Source: JBDNJM01 sp041687755
GTDB taxonomy: Bacteria > Planctomycetota > UBA1135 > GCA-002686595
NCBI GenBank assembly: GCA_041687755.1
Contig: JBDNJM010000006.1
Location: 1 to 8,753 of the forward strand
Direction: 5' to 3'
Length of the DNA: 8,753 nt
In this document: positions 1 through 7,086 of the stretch, one piece after another
Position numbering within the stretch: the stretch's first letter is position 1
Layout: the number at the start of each line of letters is the position of its first letter
Notes under the pieces: generated by a model
The model's input: the letters and a program-made list of their open reading frames with translations, nothing else
Told to the model about the DNA's origin: nothing
The model's database searches: none
Program-made: the position numbers and the translations under genes

Positions 1-30
1 CGCACAGCGGCAGTGAGGCTCCCAGGCCGG

Positions 31-50
31 TGAAAACGTGCCTGGCACCG
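31..50 (-). terminator. Short palindrome after carA, terminator- or REP-like
   Basis: About 20 bases past the carA stop there is a perfect 11-base palindrome, GTGCCTGGCAC, at 38-48. In the carA transcript it folds as GTGC-CAG-GCAC and is followed by GTTTTC, a short T run. A longer pairing of CCAGGC (22-27) with GCCTGG (40-45) is also possible. The stem is short and the T run has only four bases, so this may be a weak terminator or a dispersed palindromic repeat unit that happens to lie after the gene. The window holds no second copy with which to decide. Confidence 0.3.
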
Positions 51-67
51 TATCCTTCCCCCAGCCC

Positions 68-1189
68 TCAGGAGAGCTGCTCCGCGAAGCGCCCGAACAG
101 GTGCGCCGAGTCGGTCGGCCCGGGCGCGGCCTCGGGGTGGTACTGCACGCTCATGACCTTCTCGGTCTTGTGGCGCATGCCCTCGACCGACTGGTCGTTG
201 AGGTTCAGGTGCGTCAGCTCGAGGTGGTCCGGCAGGCTGCTGGCCTCCACTGCGAACGAGTGGTTCTGGCTCGTGATCTCGACGCGGCCGGTCTGCAGGT
301 CGCGCACCGGATGGTTCGCGCCGTGGTGCCCGAACTTCATCTTGGCGGTCTTGGCGCCCAGGACGATCGAGAGGATCTGGTGGCCGAGGCAGATGCCGAA
401 GATCGGCTGCTTGCCGATCAGGTCGCTGGCGGCGTCGATCGTGCGTTGGACGGCGGAGGGGTCGCCGGGGCCGTTCGAGAAGAAGATTGCGTCGGGGTCG
501 TGGGCGAGGGCGTCGCTCGCGGTGGTCCAGGAGGGGACGACCGTGCAGTCGAAGCCCTGGTGCACGAGGCTGCGTATGATGTTGCGTTTGGCGCCGAGGT
601 CGTAGACCACCAGGCGCTTCTTGTCGCCGCGACGGCGGGGCTGCTCGTTGGGGTAGGAGTCTGGGAAGCCCTCGGTGAAGGCGTACGGCTCCTTGGTAGT
701 GACCTCGCTGGCCAGGTCGCGGCCGTCCGTGCTCGGCATGGCCTTGGCCTGCTCGACCAGGGCCTTGGTGTCGCCTTCGGTGGTCGAGACGACGCAGCGC
801 AGGGAGCCGTGCTCGCGCACGTGCCGGGTGAGCTGGCGGGTGTCCAGCCCGTCGATCGCGACGACGCCGCGCTCGGTCAGCCACTGGGGCAGCGAGTGGG
901 TCGCGCGCTGGTTCGAGTGGCGCGAGCTCATCTCGCGGCAGACGAAGGCCTCGGGCCAGGCGCGGTCGCTCTCCGCGTCCTCCTCGGCAACGCCGTAGTT
1001 GCCGATCTGGGTGTAGGTCATCAAGACGACCTGACCGGCATAGGAGGGATCCGTGAGGATCTCGTGGTAACCGCTCATCGCGGTGTTGAAGACCAGGTCG
1101 CCGCCCTTGGTGCCATCGGCCCCCACGGCGCGTCCCTGCATCACGAGGCCACTTTCGAGGGCCAACCAGGCGGGTCGTTCTGCGCTCAT
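68..1189 (-). CDS. carA: Carbamoyl-phosphate synthase small (glutaminase) subunit
   Basis: This 373-residue protein is the glutamine-hydrolysing subunit of carbamoyl-phosphate synthetase. It releases ammonia from glutamine and channels it to the large subunit CarB, feeding arginine and pyrimidine synthesis in the cytoplasm. The N-terminal CarA domain (about 1-150) contains NTAMSGYHEILTDPSY and the QIGNYG motif. The class I glutamine amidotransferase domain (about 192-370) shows SNGPGDP at 238-244, the nucleophile C267 in FGICLGHQ, and the catalytic pair H351 and E353 in QYHPEAAPGP. These match E. coli C269, H353 and E355 in spacing, and the length is normal for the family. The ATG at 1189 is the natural start because the family N-terminus begins here; no Shine-Dalgarno is visible. 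It lies 80 bases downstream of the sigma factor gene on the same strand. carB is not in the window. Confidence 0.97.
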   Translation of the reverse strand: MSAERPAWLALESGLVMQGRAVGADGTKGGDLVFNTAMSGYHEILTDPSYAGQVVLMTYTQIGNYGVAEEDAESDRAWPEAFVCREMSSRHSNQRATHSLPQWLTERGVVAIDGLDTRQLTRHVREHGSLRCVVSTTEGDTKALVEQAKAMPSTDGRDLASEVTTKEPYAFTEGFPDSYPNEQPRRRGDKKRLVVYDLGAKRNIIRSLVHQGFDCTVVPSWTTASDALAHDPDAIFFSNGPGDPSAVQRTIDAASDLIGKQPIFGICLGHQILSIVLGAKTAKMKFGHHGANHPVRDLQTGRVEITSQNHSFAVEASSLPDHLELTHLNLNDQSVEGMRHKTEKVMSVQYHPEAAPGPTDSAHLFGRFAEQLS

Positions 1190-1269
1190 GGGTGCGGACG
1201 ATACCAGCCTCGGGCGGTGCCGCGGAGAGGATCTCGGACGGCTTCGCGGGAGCCTCGCCCCAGGGCGCC

Positions 1270-1887
1270 TCAGGCGCCGGCCGAGCGGGGCTTGAGCGAG
1301 CTTCCGGCGCCGGATGCGGGCTCTTTCCGCGGGCGCTCGGCGTCGCCCAGCAGGCGACGCTTGAGGGTCTCGCGCGCCTGGGAGAGGCGCGAGTAAACCG
1401 TGCCCACCGGCACCCCGAGGATCGCGGCGACCTCGGTCTGGGGCAGGCCCTGGAGTCCCGCGAGGCTGAACACCGTGCGCTGGGGCGGGGGCAGCTCGGC
1501 GATCAGGGCCAGGATGCGCGCGGCGCCCTCGGCGCGGGCCAAGGACTCGTCCGGCGTCGGCGTTGCGCCGATGAGCTGCTCCGGGCTGGCGAGCGGCTCG
1601 GCAGAGCGTCGCCGGGCCGGGCGCAGCGCCGCGCGCACCGCGACGCGGAACATCCAGGTCGTCAGGCGGGCTTCGCCACGGAAGCCGGAGATGCTGCTCA
1701 GGACCTGGACGAAGGTCTCCTGGACCACGTCGTCGGCCAGGGCCGGCGCGCCCGTCATGCGCAGCGCCAGCTGGTAGAGCGGTCCACGCAGGGCTTCGAA
1801 CAGCTGGGTGGCGGCCTCCTCGCGGGATGCAGGGTTGCCCGACTGTAGGCCGCCCAGGAGCTCCTGCTCTTGCTCGAGGGAGATCAT
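1270..1887 (-). CDS. ECF-family RNA polymerase sigma factor
   Basis: This 205-residue protein is a sigma-70 family sigma factor of the extracytoplasmic function type, which directs RNA polymerase to a stress or signal regulon. Region 2 spans about 26-93, with DDVVQETFVQV (residues 52-62, core-binding and -10 recognition) and FRGEARLTTWMFRVAVRAA. A linker of about 25 residues follows. Region 4, a helix-turn-helix, spans about 118-178, with ELPPPQRTVFSL and LPQTEVAAILGVPVGTVYSR. The C-terminal 25 residues are a low-complexity tail rich in Pro, Ser and Arg. The start codon overlaps the stop of the upstream membrane protein gene as ATGA. A Shine-Dalgarno-like GAGGA at 1894-1898 lies six bases upstream, inside that gene's acidic tail codons, so translational coupling is likely. 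A damaged paralogue of its region 4 lies at 2581-2790. The regulon and subgroup cannot be named from sequence alone. Confidence 0.93.
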   Translation of the reverse strand: MISLEQEQELLGGLQSGNPASREEAATQLFEALRGPLYQLALRMTGAPALADDVVQETFVQVLSSISGFRGEARLTTWMFRVAVRAALRPARRRSAEPLASPEQLIGATPTPDESLARAEGAARILALIAELPPPQRTVFSLAGLQGLPQTEVAAILGVPVGTVYSRLSQARETLKRRLLGDAERPRKEPASGAGSSLKPRSAGA

Positions 1888-2453
1888 TGGTCGTCCTCGT
1901 CGTCTTCAGCTTCTGAGCGCTCGGGCCCGTAGGGCCTCATGCGGAGGAAGCGCCAGACGTGGAAGCCGGAGAACCCAACCATGATCAGCGCGACCAGCGC
2001 CGAGGGCTGGGGAGGAATCCGCTTCAGCAGGAGGCCTAGAACCAGGGACAGCGTGCCCATGAGGAGGGCCAGCAGCAGGCTGCTCAGGGCGTGGGAGAAG
2101 TGGTGCGCGAGCTCTTGCGTGTGCTCCTTGTCGAGCAGGTCTAGGAGCTCCTCTTTTGAGGGCGCGGCCAGAGCGGCCTTGCTCGTCTTGACGTCACGAA
2201 GACGCCGGGGGATCACGAACAGGACGCTACCGATCGCGACCATGAGCATCGAGCCGAGTCCGGTCCGGGCGAAGCCCAGGACCGCGCAGGCGGCTAAGCC
2301 AATGGTCCAGGCCAGGCGCAGGTAGGGGCGGCGAGTCGCGTGGCGCACGCCCGCCCGCACCCGCTCCCAGTCGGGCGTGGGCCCCAGGTCGGCGGCGGCA
2401 GCGGTGAGGTCGCGGTTCAGCGCGTCCAGTTCGAGGTCGAGGGAGTCGTTCAT
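1884..2453 (-). CDS. Four-helix membrane protein, candidate anti-sigma partner
   Basis: I do not recognise this family. From the ATG at 2453 it has 189 residues. An in-frame GTG at 2480 would add nine (MLPCPQPDV) and has AAGGA only three bases upstream, so the start is uncertain. The hydrophilic N-terminus (about 45 residues, MNDSLDLELDALNRDL onward) includes DWERVRAGVRHATRRP. Two closely spaced hydrophobic segments follow at about 45-62 and 66-82. A charged cytosolic stretch of about 35 residues (SKEELLDLLDKEHTQELAHH) precedes two more segments at about 121-143 and 149-169. The tail is very acidic (EAEDDEDDQ). It overlaps the ECF sigma gene by four bases, so the pair is probably co-translated. 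The short cytoplasmic N-terminus before a membrane helix resembles the layout of anti-sigma factors, but no HxxxCxxC zinc motif is present. The anti-sigma role is inference only. Confidence 0.75.
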   Translation of the reverse strand: MNDSLDLELDALNRDLTAAAADLGPTPDWERVRAGVRHATRRPYLRLAWTIGLAACAVLGFARTGLGSMLMVAIGSVLFVIPRRLRDVKTSKAALAAPSKEELLDLLDKEHTQELAHHFSHALSSLLLALLMGTLSLVLGLLLKRIPPQPSALVALIMVGFSGFHVWRFLRMRPYGPERSEAEDDEDDQ

Positions 2454-2580
2454 CACGTCCGGTTGGGGACACGGCAGCACGGATCCTTCGACGGAAACGC
2501 GGAAAGTTCCAGCATCCCCAGCCAGCCTCCCTTGAGGCGCGCACTCTGGCCGGCTTTCGGCGATGCGCCCCGCGGGCGGG

Positions 2581-2790
2581 TCAGGAGCCTCGTTTCAGCC
2601 GCTCGCGGAGCGTCTCGCGCGCCTGAGCCAGGCGCGAGTAGACCGGACCGACGGGCACGCCGAGGATCGTGGCGATCTCGGTCTGGGGCAGCTCCTCGAT
2701 CGCCGCGAGGCTGAACACGATGCGCTAGGCCTCGCGCAGCCGGGCGATGGCTGCCAGGATCTTGGCGGCGCCCTCGGCGTCGGCTCGCTC
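2581..2790 (-). pseudogene. Decayed ECF sigma factor, region 4 fragment
   Basis: Read on the minus strand in one frame, this stretch translates as AEGAAKILAAIARLREA, a TAG stop (2725-2727), then RIVFSLAAIEELPQTEI and TILGVPVGPVYSRLAQ, and ends in RERLKRGS and TGA. Aligned by eye with residues 119-179 of the intact sigma factor, 43 of 61 positions are identical with no gaps. The stop falls exactly where the intact copy has Q136, consistent with a CAG to TAG change. Everything before about residue 115, including all of region 2, is missing. Only 46 bases separate the start of similarity from the tsaD stop, so there is no room for it. It is therefore a truncated paralogue that also carries a nonsense codon. 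A product of about 45 residues starting from GTG at 2718 is conceivable but unlikely. Confidence 0.85.
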
Positions 2791-2836
2791 ACGGTGACCC
2801 GCGGTTCGAACGCCTCGGTTCCGAAAGCCTTCGCCC

Positions 2837-3850
<1,014 letters not shown>

Positions 3851-3901
3851 GTGGGCAGTTCTAGCCGGGCGGCTGCTCGGGCACCAGCCCTCGGTAGCCG
3901 C

Positions 3902-5260
3902 TCAGTCGGCGGTCGCGACCGCGCCCGGGCGGATGCCGTCGAGCAGGTCGAGGGCGGTGCGCAGCTGGCCGTCCATGGGCGGTTCCGGCATCAGGCTCTC
4001 GCCCGACTCTTGCTCCCAGGCACGGATCGCCGGATGGTCCTCGAGCGGGGGGCTGTAGCGCGCCAGGAAACGGCGGAGTTCGGTGTGGGCCTCGTCGTCC
4101 AGCACGGCCTCGACGTCCACGTGCAGCCCCGCGTCCCAGGCGCCATCGAGGCTGCGCTCGATGAGCCGCCCGGACGGGGTGCGGAACAGCGAGGTCGTGA
4201 GCTTGACGATGCCCTCGACGGCGGACACCCGGCGCAGGGTCTGGACCGTGCCCTTGCCGTAGGTCCGCTCGCCGACGAGCACGCCGACGCGGTGGTCCTG
4301 GAGCGCGCCGGCGAGCACCTCGCTCGAGCTGGCGGAGTCGCGGTCGACGAGCACGACCAGCGGCAGACCCTTGTGGCGCGCGGCGTCGGGGCGCGCCACG
4401 TGGTGATCGGACCCGAAGCGCGTCTCGGTGATCAGCAGCTCACCCTCGTCGATGAAGCGATTGGCGACGTGCAGGGCCGCATCGAGGACGCCGCCCAGGT
4501 TGCCGCGCAGGTCGAGGACGAGTCGCTGCATGCCGAGCTCCGAGAGTTCGGCCATGGCCGCATCGAACTCGGCGGGCGTGCGGCGGCTGAAGCTCGTGAG
4601 GGCGAGATAGGCCGTGCCGCTCGCTTCGTCGAGCAGGTGTGCGTGCCGCAGGCTGGGGTTGTCGACGGCTTCGGGCGTCAGCCGGACGTTGTGCAGGCTG
4701 CCGTCCAGCCGGCGCAGCCCCAGCGTCAGCTCGACGCCGTCGTCGGACAGCAGCCGACGCGCTTCTTCCTGGGGCAGGTCGCTGAGGGACTCGCCGTTGA
4801 GCTGCAACAGGGTGTCGCCGGGCTGCATGCCGCCCCGATCGGCGGGCGAGCCCGGCAGCGCGAACAGCACCTGGGCCAGCGAGCGGCCGGGCACGAACGC
4901 CATCCCGACCCCGGCGTAGACGCCCGAGGTCTCGCGCTCGAGCCGCGCCGACTGCTCGCGGTCGTAGAACCTCGAGTAGTCGTCGAGATCCTCGAGCATG
5001 CCGTGCAGGGCGGCGTCGATCAGGTGCTCGGAGCCGGTGCCGTGGACGTACTCACGGTCGATCAGGTCGCGCACCTCACGCAGCACGGCGAGATCGGCCT
5101 CGGCCGGGTCCGGGCGCAGGCGCGAGGCGAACTCGACCCCGATCAGGGTCACCAGCACCCCGAGCGCGAAGGCCGCCAGGGCCTCGAGCCCGCTGCGACC
5201 GCTCCAGCCGGGTCGGTGCGCGGTGGTTTGCGGCGGTGGGGTGTGGGGCTCGGGCGGCAT
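3902..5260 (-). CDS. S41 family C-terminal-processing peptidase with PDZ domain
   Basis: This 452-residue protein is a carboxyl-terminal processing protease of the CtpA/CtpB/Prc superfamily, which cleaves envelope proteins near their C-termini. One N-terminal membrane anchor (about 25-47, LEALAAFALGVLVTLIGVEF) follows a Pro-rich cytosolic stretch, so the rest is probably periplasmic. A short helical region (55-110) leads into a PDZ domain (about 112-190) with GVGMAFV, SPADRGGMQPGD and LQLNGESL. The S41 catalytic domain follows, with YLALTSFSRRTPAEFDAAM, LDLRGNLGGVLDAAL, the nucleophile S313 in DSASSSEVLAGALQD, K336 in TYGKGTVQT, and Q340 four residues later. This is the expected Ser/Lys/Gln arrangement. 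The C-terminal 70 residues are not a recognised domain. The ATG at 5260 has no clear Shine-Dalgarno. The gene is followed by tsaD and diverges from the EF-hand gene. Its exact substrate is unknown. Confidence 0.93.
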   Translation of the reverse strand: MPPEPHTPPPQTTAHRPGWSGRSGLEALAAFALGVLVTLIGVEFASRLRPDPAEADLAVLREVRDLIDREYVHGTGSEHLIDAALHGMLEDLDDYSRFYDREQSARLERETSGVYAGVGMAFVPGRSLAQVLFALPGSPADRGGMQPGDTLLQLNGESLSDLPQEEARRLLSDDGVELTLGLRRLDGSLHNVRLTPEAVDNPSLRHAHLLDEASGTAYLALTSFSRRTPAEFDAAMAELSELGMQRLVLDLRGNLGGVLDAALHVANRFIDEGELLITETRFGSDHHVARPDAARHKGLPLVVLVDRDSASSSEVLAGALQDHRVGVLVGERTYGKGTVQTLRRVSAVEGIVKLTTSLFRTPSGRLIERSLDGAWDAGLHVDVEAVLDDEAHTELRRFLARYSPPLEDHPAIRAWEQESGESLMPEPPMDGQLRTALDLLDGIRPGAVATAD

Positions 5261-5434
5261 CGGGGAGGGGAGTTCTGGAACTCGAACGTACGCTGGAGCG
5301 GGCCCCAGTGGGACGGTCTGTCCCCGAGGGAGGACGCTCGGCCCGGAGGCGGGCGGCCGGTGCGATTCGCAGGGTCGATCTTAGCGCTATGTCCAGGAAC
5401 GCTTTAGGTCGCTTTCCGGGCCCTGCCGATAGGC

Positions 5435-5450
5435 TGGCACACCGTTCGCA
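5435..5450 (+). promoter_or_regulatory. Possible sigma-54 (-24/-12) promoter for the EF-hand gene
   Basis: The sequence TGGCACACCGTTCGCA fits the sigma-54 consensus TGGCACG-N4-TTGCW with the invariant GG and GC at the correct spacing. It differs at the G after TGGCAC and at the second T of TTGC. Initiation about 12 bases after the GC would fall near 5461, giving a leader of roughly 105 bases before the ATG at 5567. No enhancer-binding protein is encoded in the window, and in such GC-rich DNA a chance match is quite possible. Confidence 0.25.
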
Positions 5451-5555
5451 GCAGTTCTGGAGCGATGGCCGCCATCCGGCGACCCCGCAGGCTCCACGAC
5501 GGAGCCCTTGCGAACCACAGAATCGGAGACCGTAGAGGTCTGCCTAGAGACAACT

Positions 5556-5560
5556 GAGGG
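5556..5560 (+). promoter_or_regulatory. Ribosome binding site deciding the EF-hand gene start
   Basis: GAGGG at 5556-5560, followed by AAA, lies six bases before the ATG at 5567 and three before the adjacent in-frame GTG at 5564. The spacing favours the ATG. It is one of only two clear Shine-Dalgarno sequences I see in the window; the other precedes the ECF sigma gene. Confidence 0.6.
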
Positions 5561-5566
5561 AAAGTG

Positions 5567-6502
5567 ATGAACACCGACAATCGATCCACGACCATGCGCC
5601 TGGGCCTCGCCCTGTGCGGCCTGGCAGCCTGGGCCCTGCCCGCCGCCGCCCAGAACGAAGGACCGGCCGGCGCGCGCTTGGGCGGCTCGAAGGCCGTTCC
5701 CGAGCCCTCCGCCGTCACCGTCCAGCCTCTCCAGCGCACCAGTGCCGCTCCCGCGGCCCAGCGAACCGGTACCCAAGGGACGGGTGCCCAAGGGACGGGG
5801 ACCGAGCCGAGTGCCCGACCCGCCGTCCCGGCCCCGGTCGTCGACCAGCGCCCCAACGGCCTGTCCCGCGCCCGGATGCTGTTCGCCAACGCGGACCAGG
5901 ACGACGACGGTCGGGTCTCCCTGCGTGAGGCCCTGGCCCAGGGCCTGGAGCGGCCGACCTTCGCCGGCTTCGACGCCGACGGCGACGAGGTCGTCACCCT
6001 GGACGAGTACATCGTCGGGATGCGCGATCTCATGGCCCAGGCCGGTCAGCCGATCGATCCGGACCTCGCCGCCGAGGCGACGCGGATCCAGGCACTGCGG
6101 CGCGCGCGAGCGGCCCAGGAGCAGCGCACCGGCGGCCCCGCCAGTCAACGCACCGGCGGCGTGGAGCGTCCGACGGTCGAGCGGCCCGCCGTGGCGCGTC
6201 CGACCGTTCCGCAGCCCGCGGTCCTGCGACCCGTGGTCGAACGCCCCGGCGTCGTCCGTCCGGGCCAGACACCCCAGCGAGCTGGCGCGTCCGACAAGGG
6301 AGCCAGCCAGCGCCGCGGGCAGGTGGATCCGCGACGGGGACAGCCCGGTCAGGTCGATCCGCGTCGGGTCCAGAACCAGCGTCCGGTCCCGAACCTGCGG
6401 GGCATCGGGACGCGCAACGTGCCCGTCCGGCCGGGCGTCCAGCGACCCTCGCCCCAGCGGCCGAGTTCGACGCCCCAGCGGTCGTCGACGCGCCCGCGCT
6501 GA
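5567..6502 (+). CDS. Secreted EF-hand pair protein with disordered basic tail
   Basis: From the ATG at 5567 this is a 311-residue exported protein of unknown function; residue numbers here count from the GTG at 5564. A signal peptide ends near residue 30 (MRLGLALCGLAAWALPAAAQ, probable AxA cleavage). A low-complexity linker includes a 5-residue repeat, QGTGA/QGTGT. Two EF-hand calcium loops then follow: DQDDDGRVSLRE (111-122), with D1, D3, D5, G6 and E12, and DADGDEVVTLDE (137-148), with D1, D3, D5 and E12 but E in place of G at position 6. After a short helix, residues 185-312 are Pro/Arg/Gln-rich and probably disordered. They contain repeated xRP units (VERPTVERPAVARP) and two copies of GQVDPRR ten residues apart. 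The tail is strongly basic. Such proteins are common in planctomycetes. A periplasmic or surface calcium-dependent role is inference. No partner gene is adjacent. Confidence 0.87.
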   Translation: MNTDNRSTTMRLGLALCGLAAWALPAAAQNEGPAGARLGGSKAVPEPSAVTVQPLQRTSAAPAAQRTGTQGTGAQGTGTEPSARPAVPAPVVDQRPNGLSRARMLFANADQDDDGRVSLREALAQGLERPTFAGFDADGDEVVTLDEYIVGMRDLMAQAGQPIDPDLAAEATRIQALRRARAAQEQRTGGPASQRTGGVERPTVERPAVARPTVPQPAVLRPVVERPGVVRPGQTPQRAGASDKGASQRRGQVDPRRGQPGQVDPRRVQNQRPVPNLRGIGTRNVPVRPGVQRPSPQRPSSTPQRSSTRPR

Positions 6503-6531
6503 CGGATAGACAAGGCACGCGGGGCGCTGAA

Positions 6532-6547
6532 CCGGCCGGGGGGCCGG
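6532..6547. terminator. GC hairpin after the EF-hand gene
   Basis: CCGGCC (6532-6537), a four-G loop and GGCCGG (6542-6547) form a perfect six-pair all-GC stem 30 bases after the EF-hand stop codon. No T run follows, so it is not a classic intrinsic terminator. It could pause RNA polymerase or protect the 3' end. Confidence 0.35.
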
Positions 6548-6735
6548 ACGCAGCAGCCCAGCTCGCGAGGTCGCGCCCGGGGGGCGTGGCCTCGCCCTCG
6601 TTGAGGGGCTCCGGCCGCAGAGCAGAACCACGAGGCGAGCGCCTGCTGCGGAGGAGCGGCACTCCGACCGGCCCGACGCGCCAACGGCTTCAGCCGATGG
6701 GCCAATCAACACCTGGGAGTCACTGCGGCCGTGCA

Positions 6736-6756
6736 GGGCCGTTCGTTGAACGGCCC
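6736..6756 (-). terminator. Perfect 9-bp hairpin right after the ferredoxin stop
   Basis: GGGCCGTTC (6736-6744), loop GTT, and GAACGGCCC (6748-6756) form a nine-pair stem with no mismatches. It begins within two bases of the ferredoxin stop codon at 6758-6760. Position and stability suggest termination or 3'-end protection of the ferredoxin mRNA. There is no T tract on either side. Because it is symmetric it could also act on transcripts coming from the convergent EF-hand gene. Confidence 0.55.
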
Positions 6757-6757
6757 C

Positions 6758-6973
6758 TCAGTCGGATTCGATCTCGATGACCTCGACCGGGCACGAGTCC
6801 ACGGCTTCCTGGATCTTCTCGTCCATGTCCGGGTCGCCGGTCAGGTGCTTCTCGTGCCCCTTGACGACGATCGAGGTCCCGCCGCCAGGCACCTCGAACA
6901 CTTCGGGACAGAGATCTTCGCAGAGGTTGCAGGAGATGCAGCCCTCGACGATCCACACACGTTTGATGCTCAT
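6758..6973 (-). CDS. Single [4Fe-4S] cluster ferredoxin
   Basis: This 71-residue protein is a small soluble electron carrier. The N-terminal part has C12, C15 and C18 in CISCNLCEDLCPEVF, and the C-terminal part has C61 in DSCPVEVIEIE. Together these give the four ligands of one [4Fe-4S] cluster. C22, also followed by Pro, would bind a second cluster in two-cluster ferredoxins. Here the second CxxCxxC set is absent, as in monocluster ferredoxins such as that of Pyrococcus furiosus, where the equivalent cysteine forms a disulfide. No partner cysteine exists here. The protein is acidic, as expected for a ferredoxin. The ATG at 6973 gives the expected MSIKRVWI start. It diverges from folE and converges on the EF-hand gene, so it is probably a single-gene transcript from a promoter near 7087-7092. 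Redox partners cannot be deduced. Confidence 0.95.
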   Translation of the reverse strand: MSIKRVWIVEGCISCNLCEDLCPEVFEVPGGGTSIVVKGHEKHLTGDPDMDEKIQEAVDSCPVEVIEIESD

Positions 6974-7004
6974 CGGGTCGAATGGGGCGCGGCAGGGGCG
7001 GGGG

Positions 7005-7031
7005 GTGGGCCCGGAGTGGGCCCGGAGTGGG
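7005..7031. repeat. 11-bp tandem repeat, about 2.5 copies
   Basis: The unit GTGGGCCCGGA occurs at 7005-7015 and 7016-7026, followed by a partial copy, GTGGG, at 7027-7031. It lies in the probable 5' leader of the ferredoxin mRNA, 30-60 bases upstream of its start codon. Each unit contains the palindromic core GGGCCC. It may be a slippage product or a small structured leader; no function can be assigned. Confidence 0.6.
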
Positions 7032-7086
7032 GGTCAGGGGATCTTGAGGGTGCAGGAAACCTGAAGGGCGCCCGCCGCCTGCGCGG

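Larger units (their letters stand above)
5261..5566. other. Divergent intergenic region between protease and EF-hand genes
   Basis: These 306 bases separate two divergent genes and probably hold both promoters. I see no convincing coding sequence on either strand. The protease side is extremely GC-rich and Shine-Dalgarno-free. The EF-hand side carries a sigma-54-like sequence at 5435-5450. It also has a small inverted repeat, AGACC at 5527-5531 paired with GGTCT at 5537-5541, in the presumed leader, and a good ribosome binding site just before the ATG. No strong sigma-70 -35/-10 pair was found in either direction. A weak minus-strand -10-like TAAGAT at 5378-5383 has no -35 partner. Confidence 0.5.

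Noticed and set aside
38..1396. Long plus-strand open frame of 452 codons across carA
   Set aside because: It is a shadow of carA and the sigma gene's C-terminus on the opposite strand. It shows no domain, is rich in Val/Ala/Gly/Arg as expected from GC-rich antisense reading, and carA is unambiguous.
2489..2510. ECF-type promoter (GGAACTT then GTC) upstream of the membrane protein gene
   Set aside because: GGAAC at 2506-2510 is attractive for autoregulation, but the distance to GTC is only 13 bases instead of about 16, and no other -10 fits. It also sits almost on the alternative GTG start.
2595..2792. 65-codon minus-strand frame MSEPTPRAPPRS onward
   Set aside because: It is the wrong frame of the sigma remnant. 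The sigma similarity lies in a different frame, interrupted by TAG at 2725-2727.
5387..6712. 441-codon minus-strand open frame over the EF-hand gene
   Set aside because: It is antisense to the EF-hand gene, which has a signal peptide, two EF loops and a ribosome binding site. The minus frame shows no recognisable domain.
6586..6780. Small plus-strand open frame of 64 codons after the EF-hand gene
   Set aside because: It overlaps the ferredoxin's 3' end and its hairpin, has no ribosome binding site, and its Arg/Pro/Gly composition looks non-coding.
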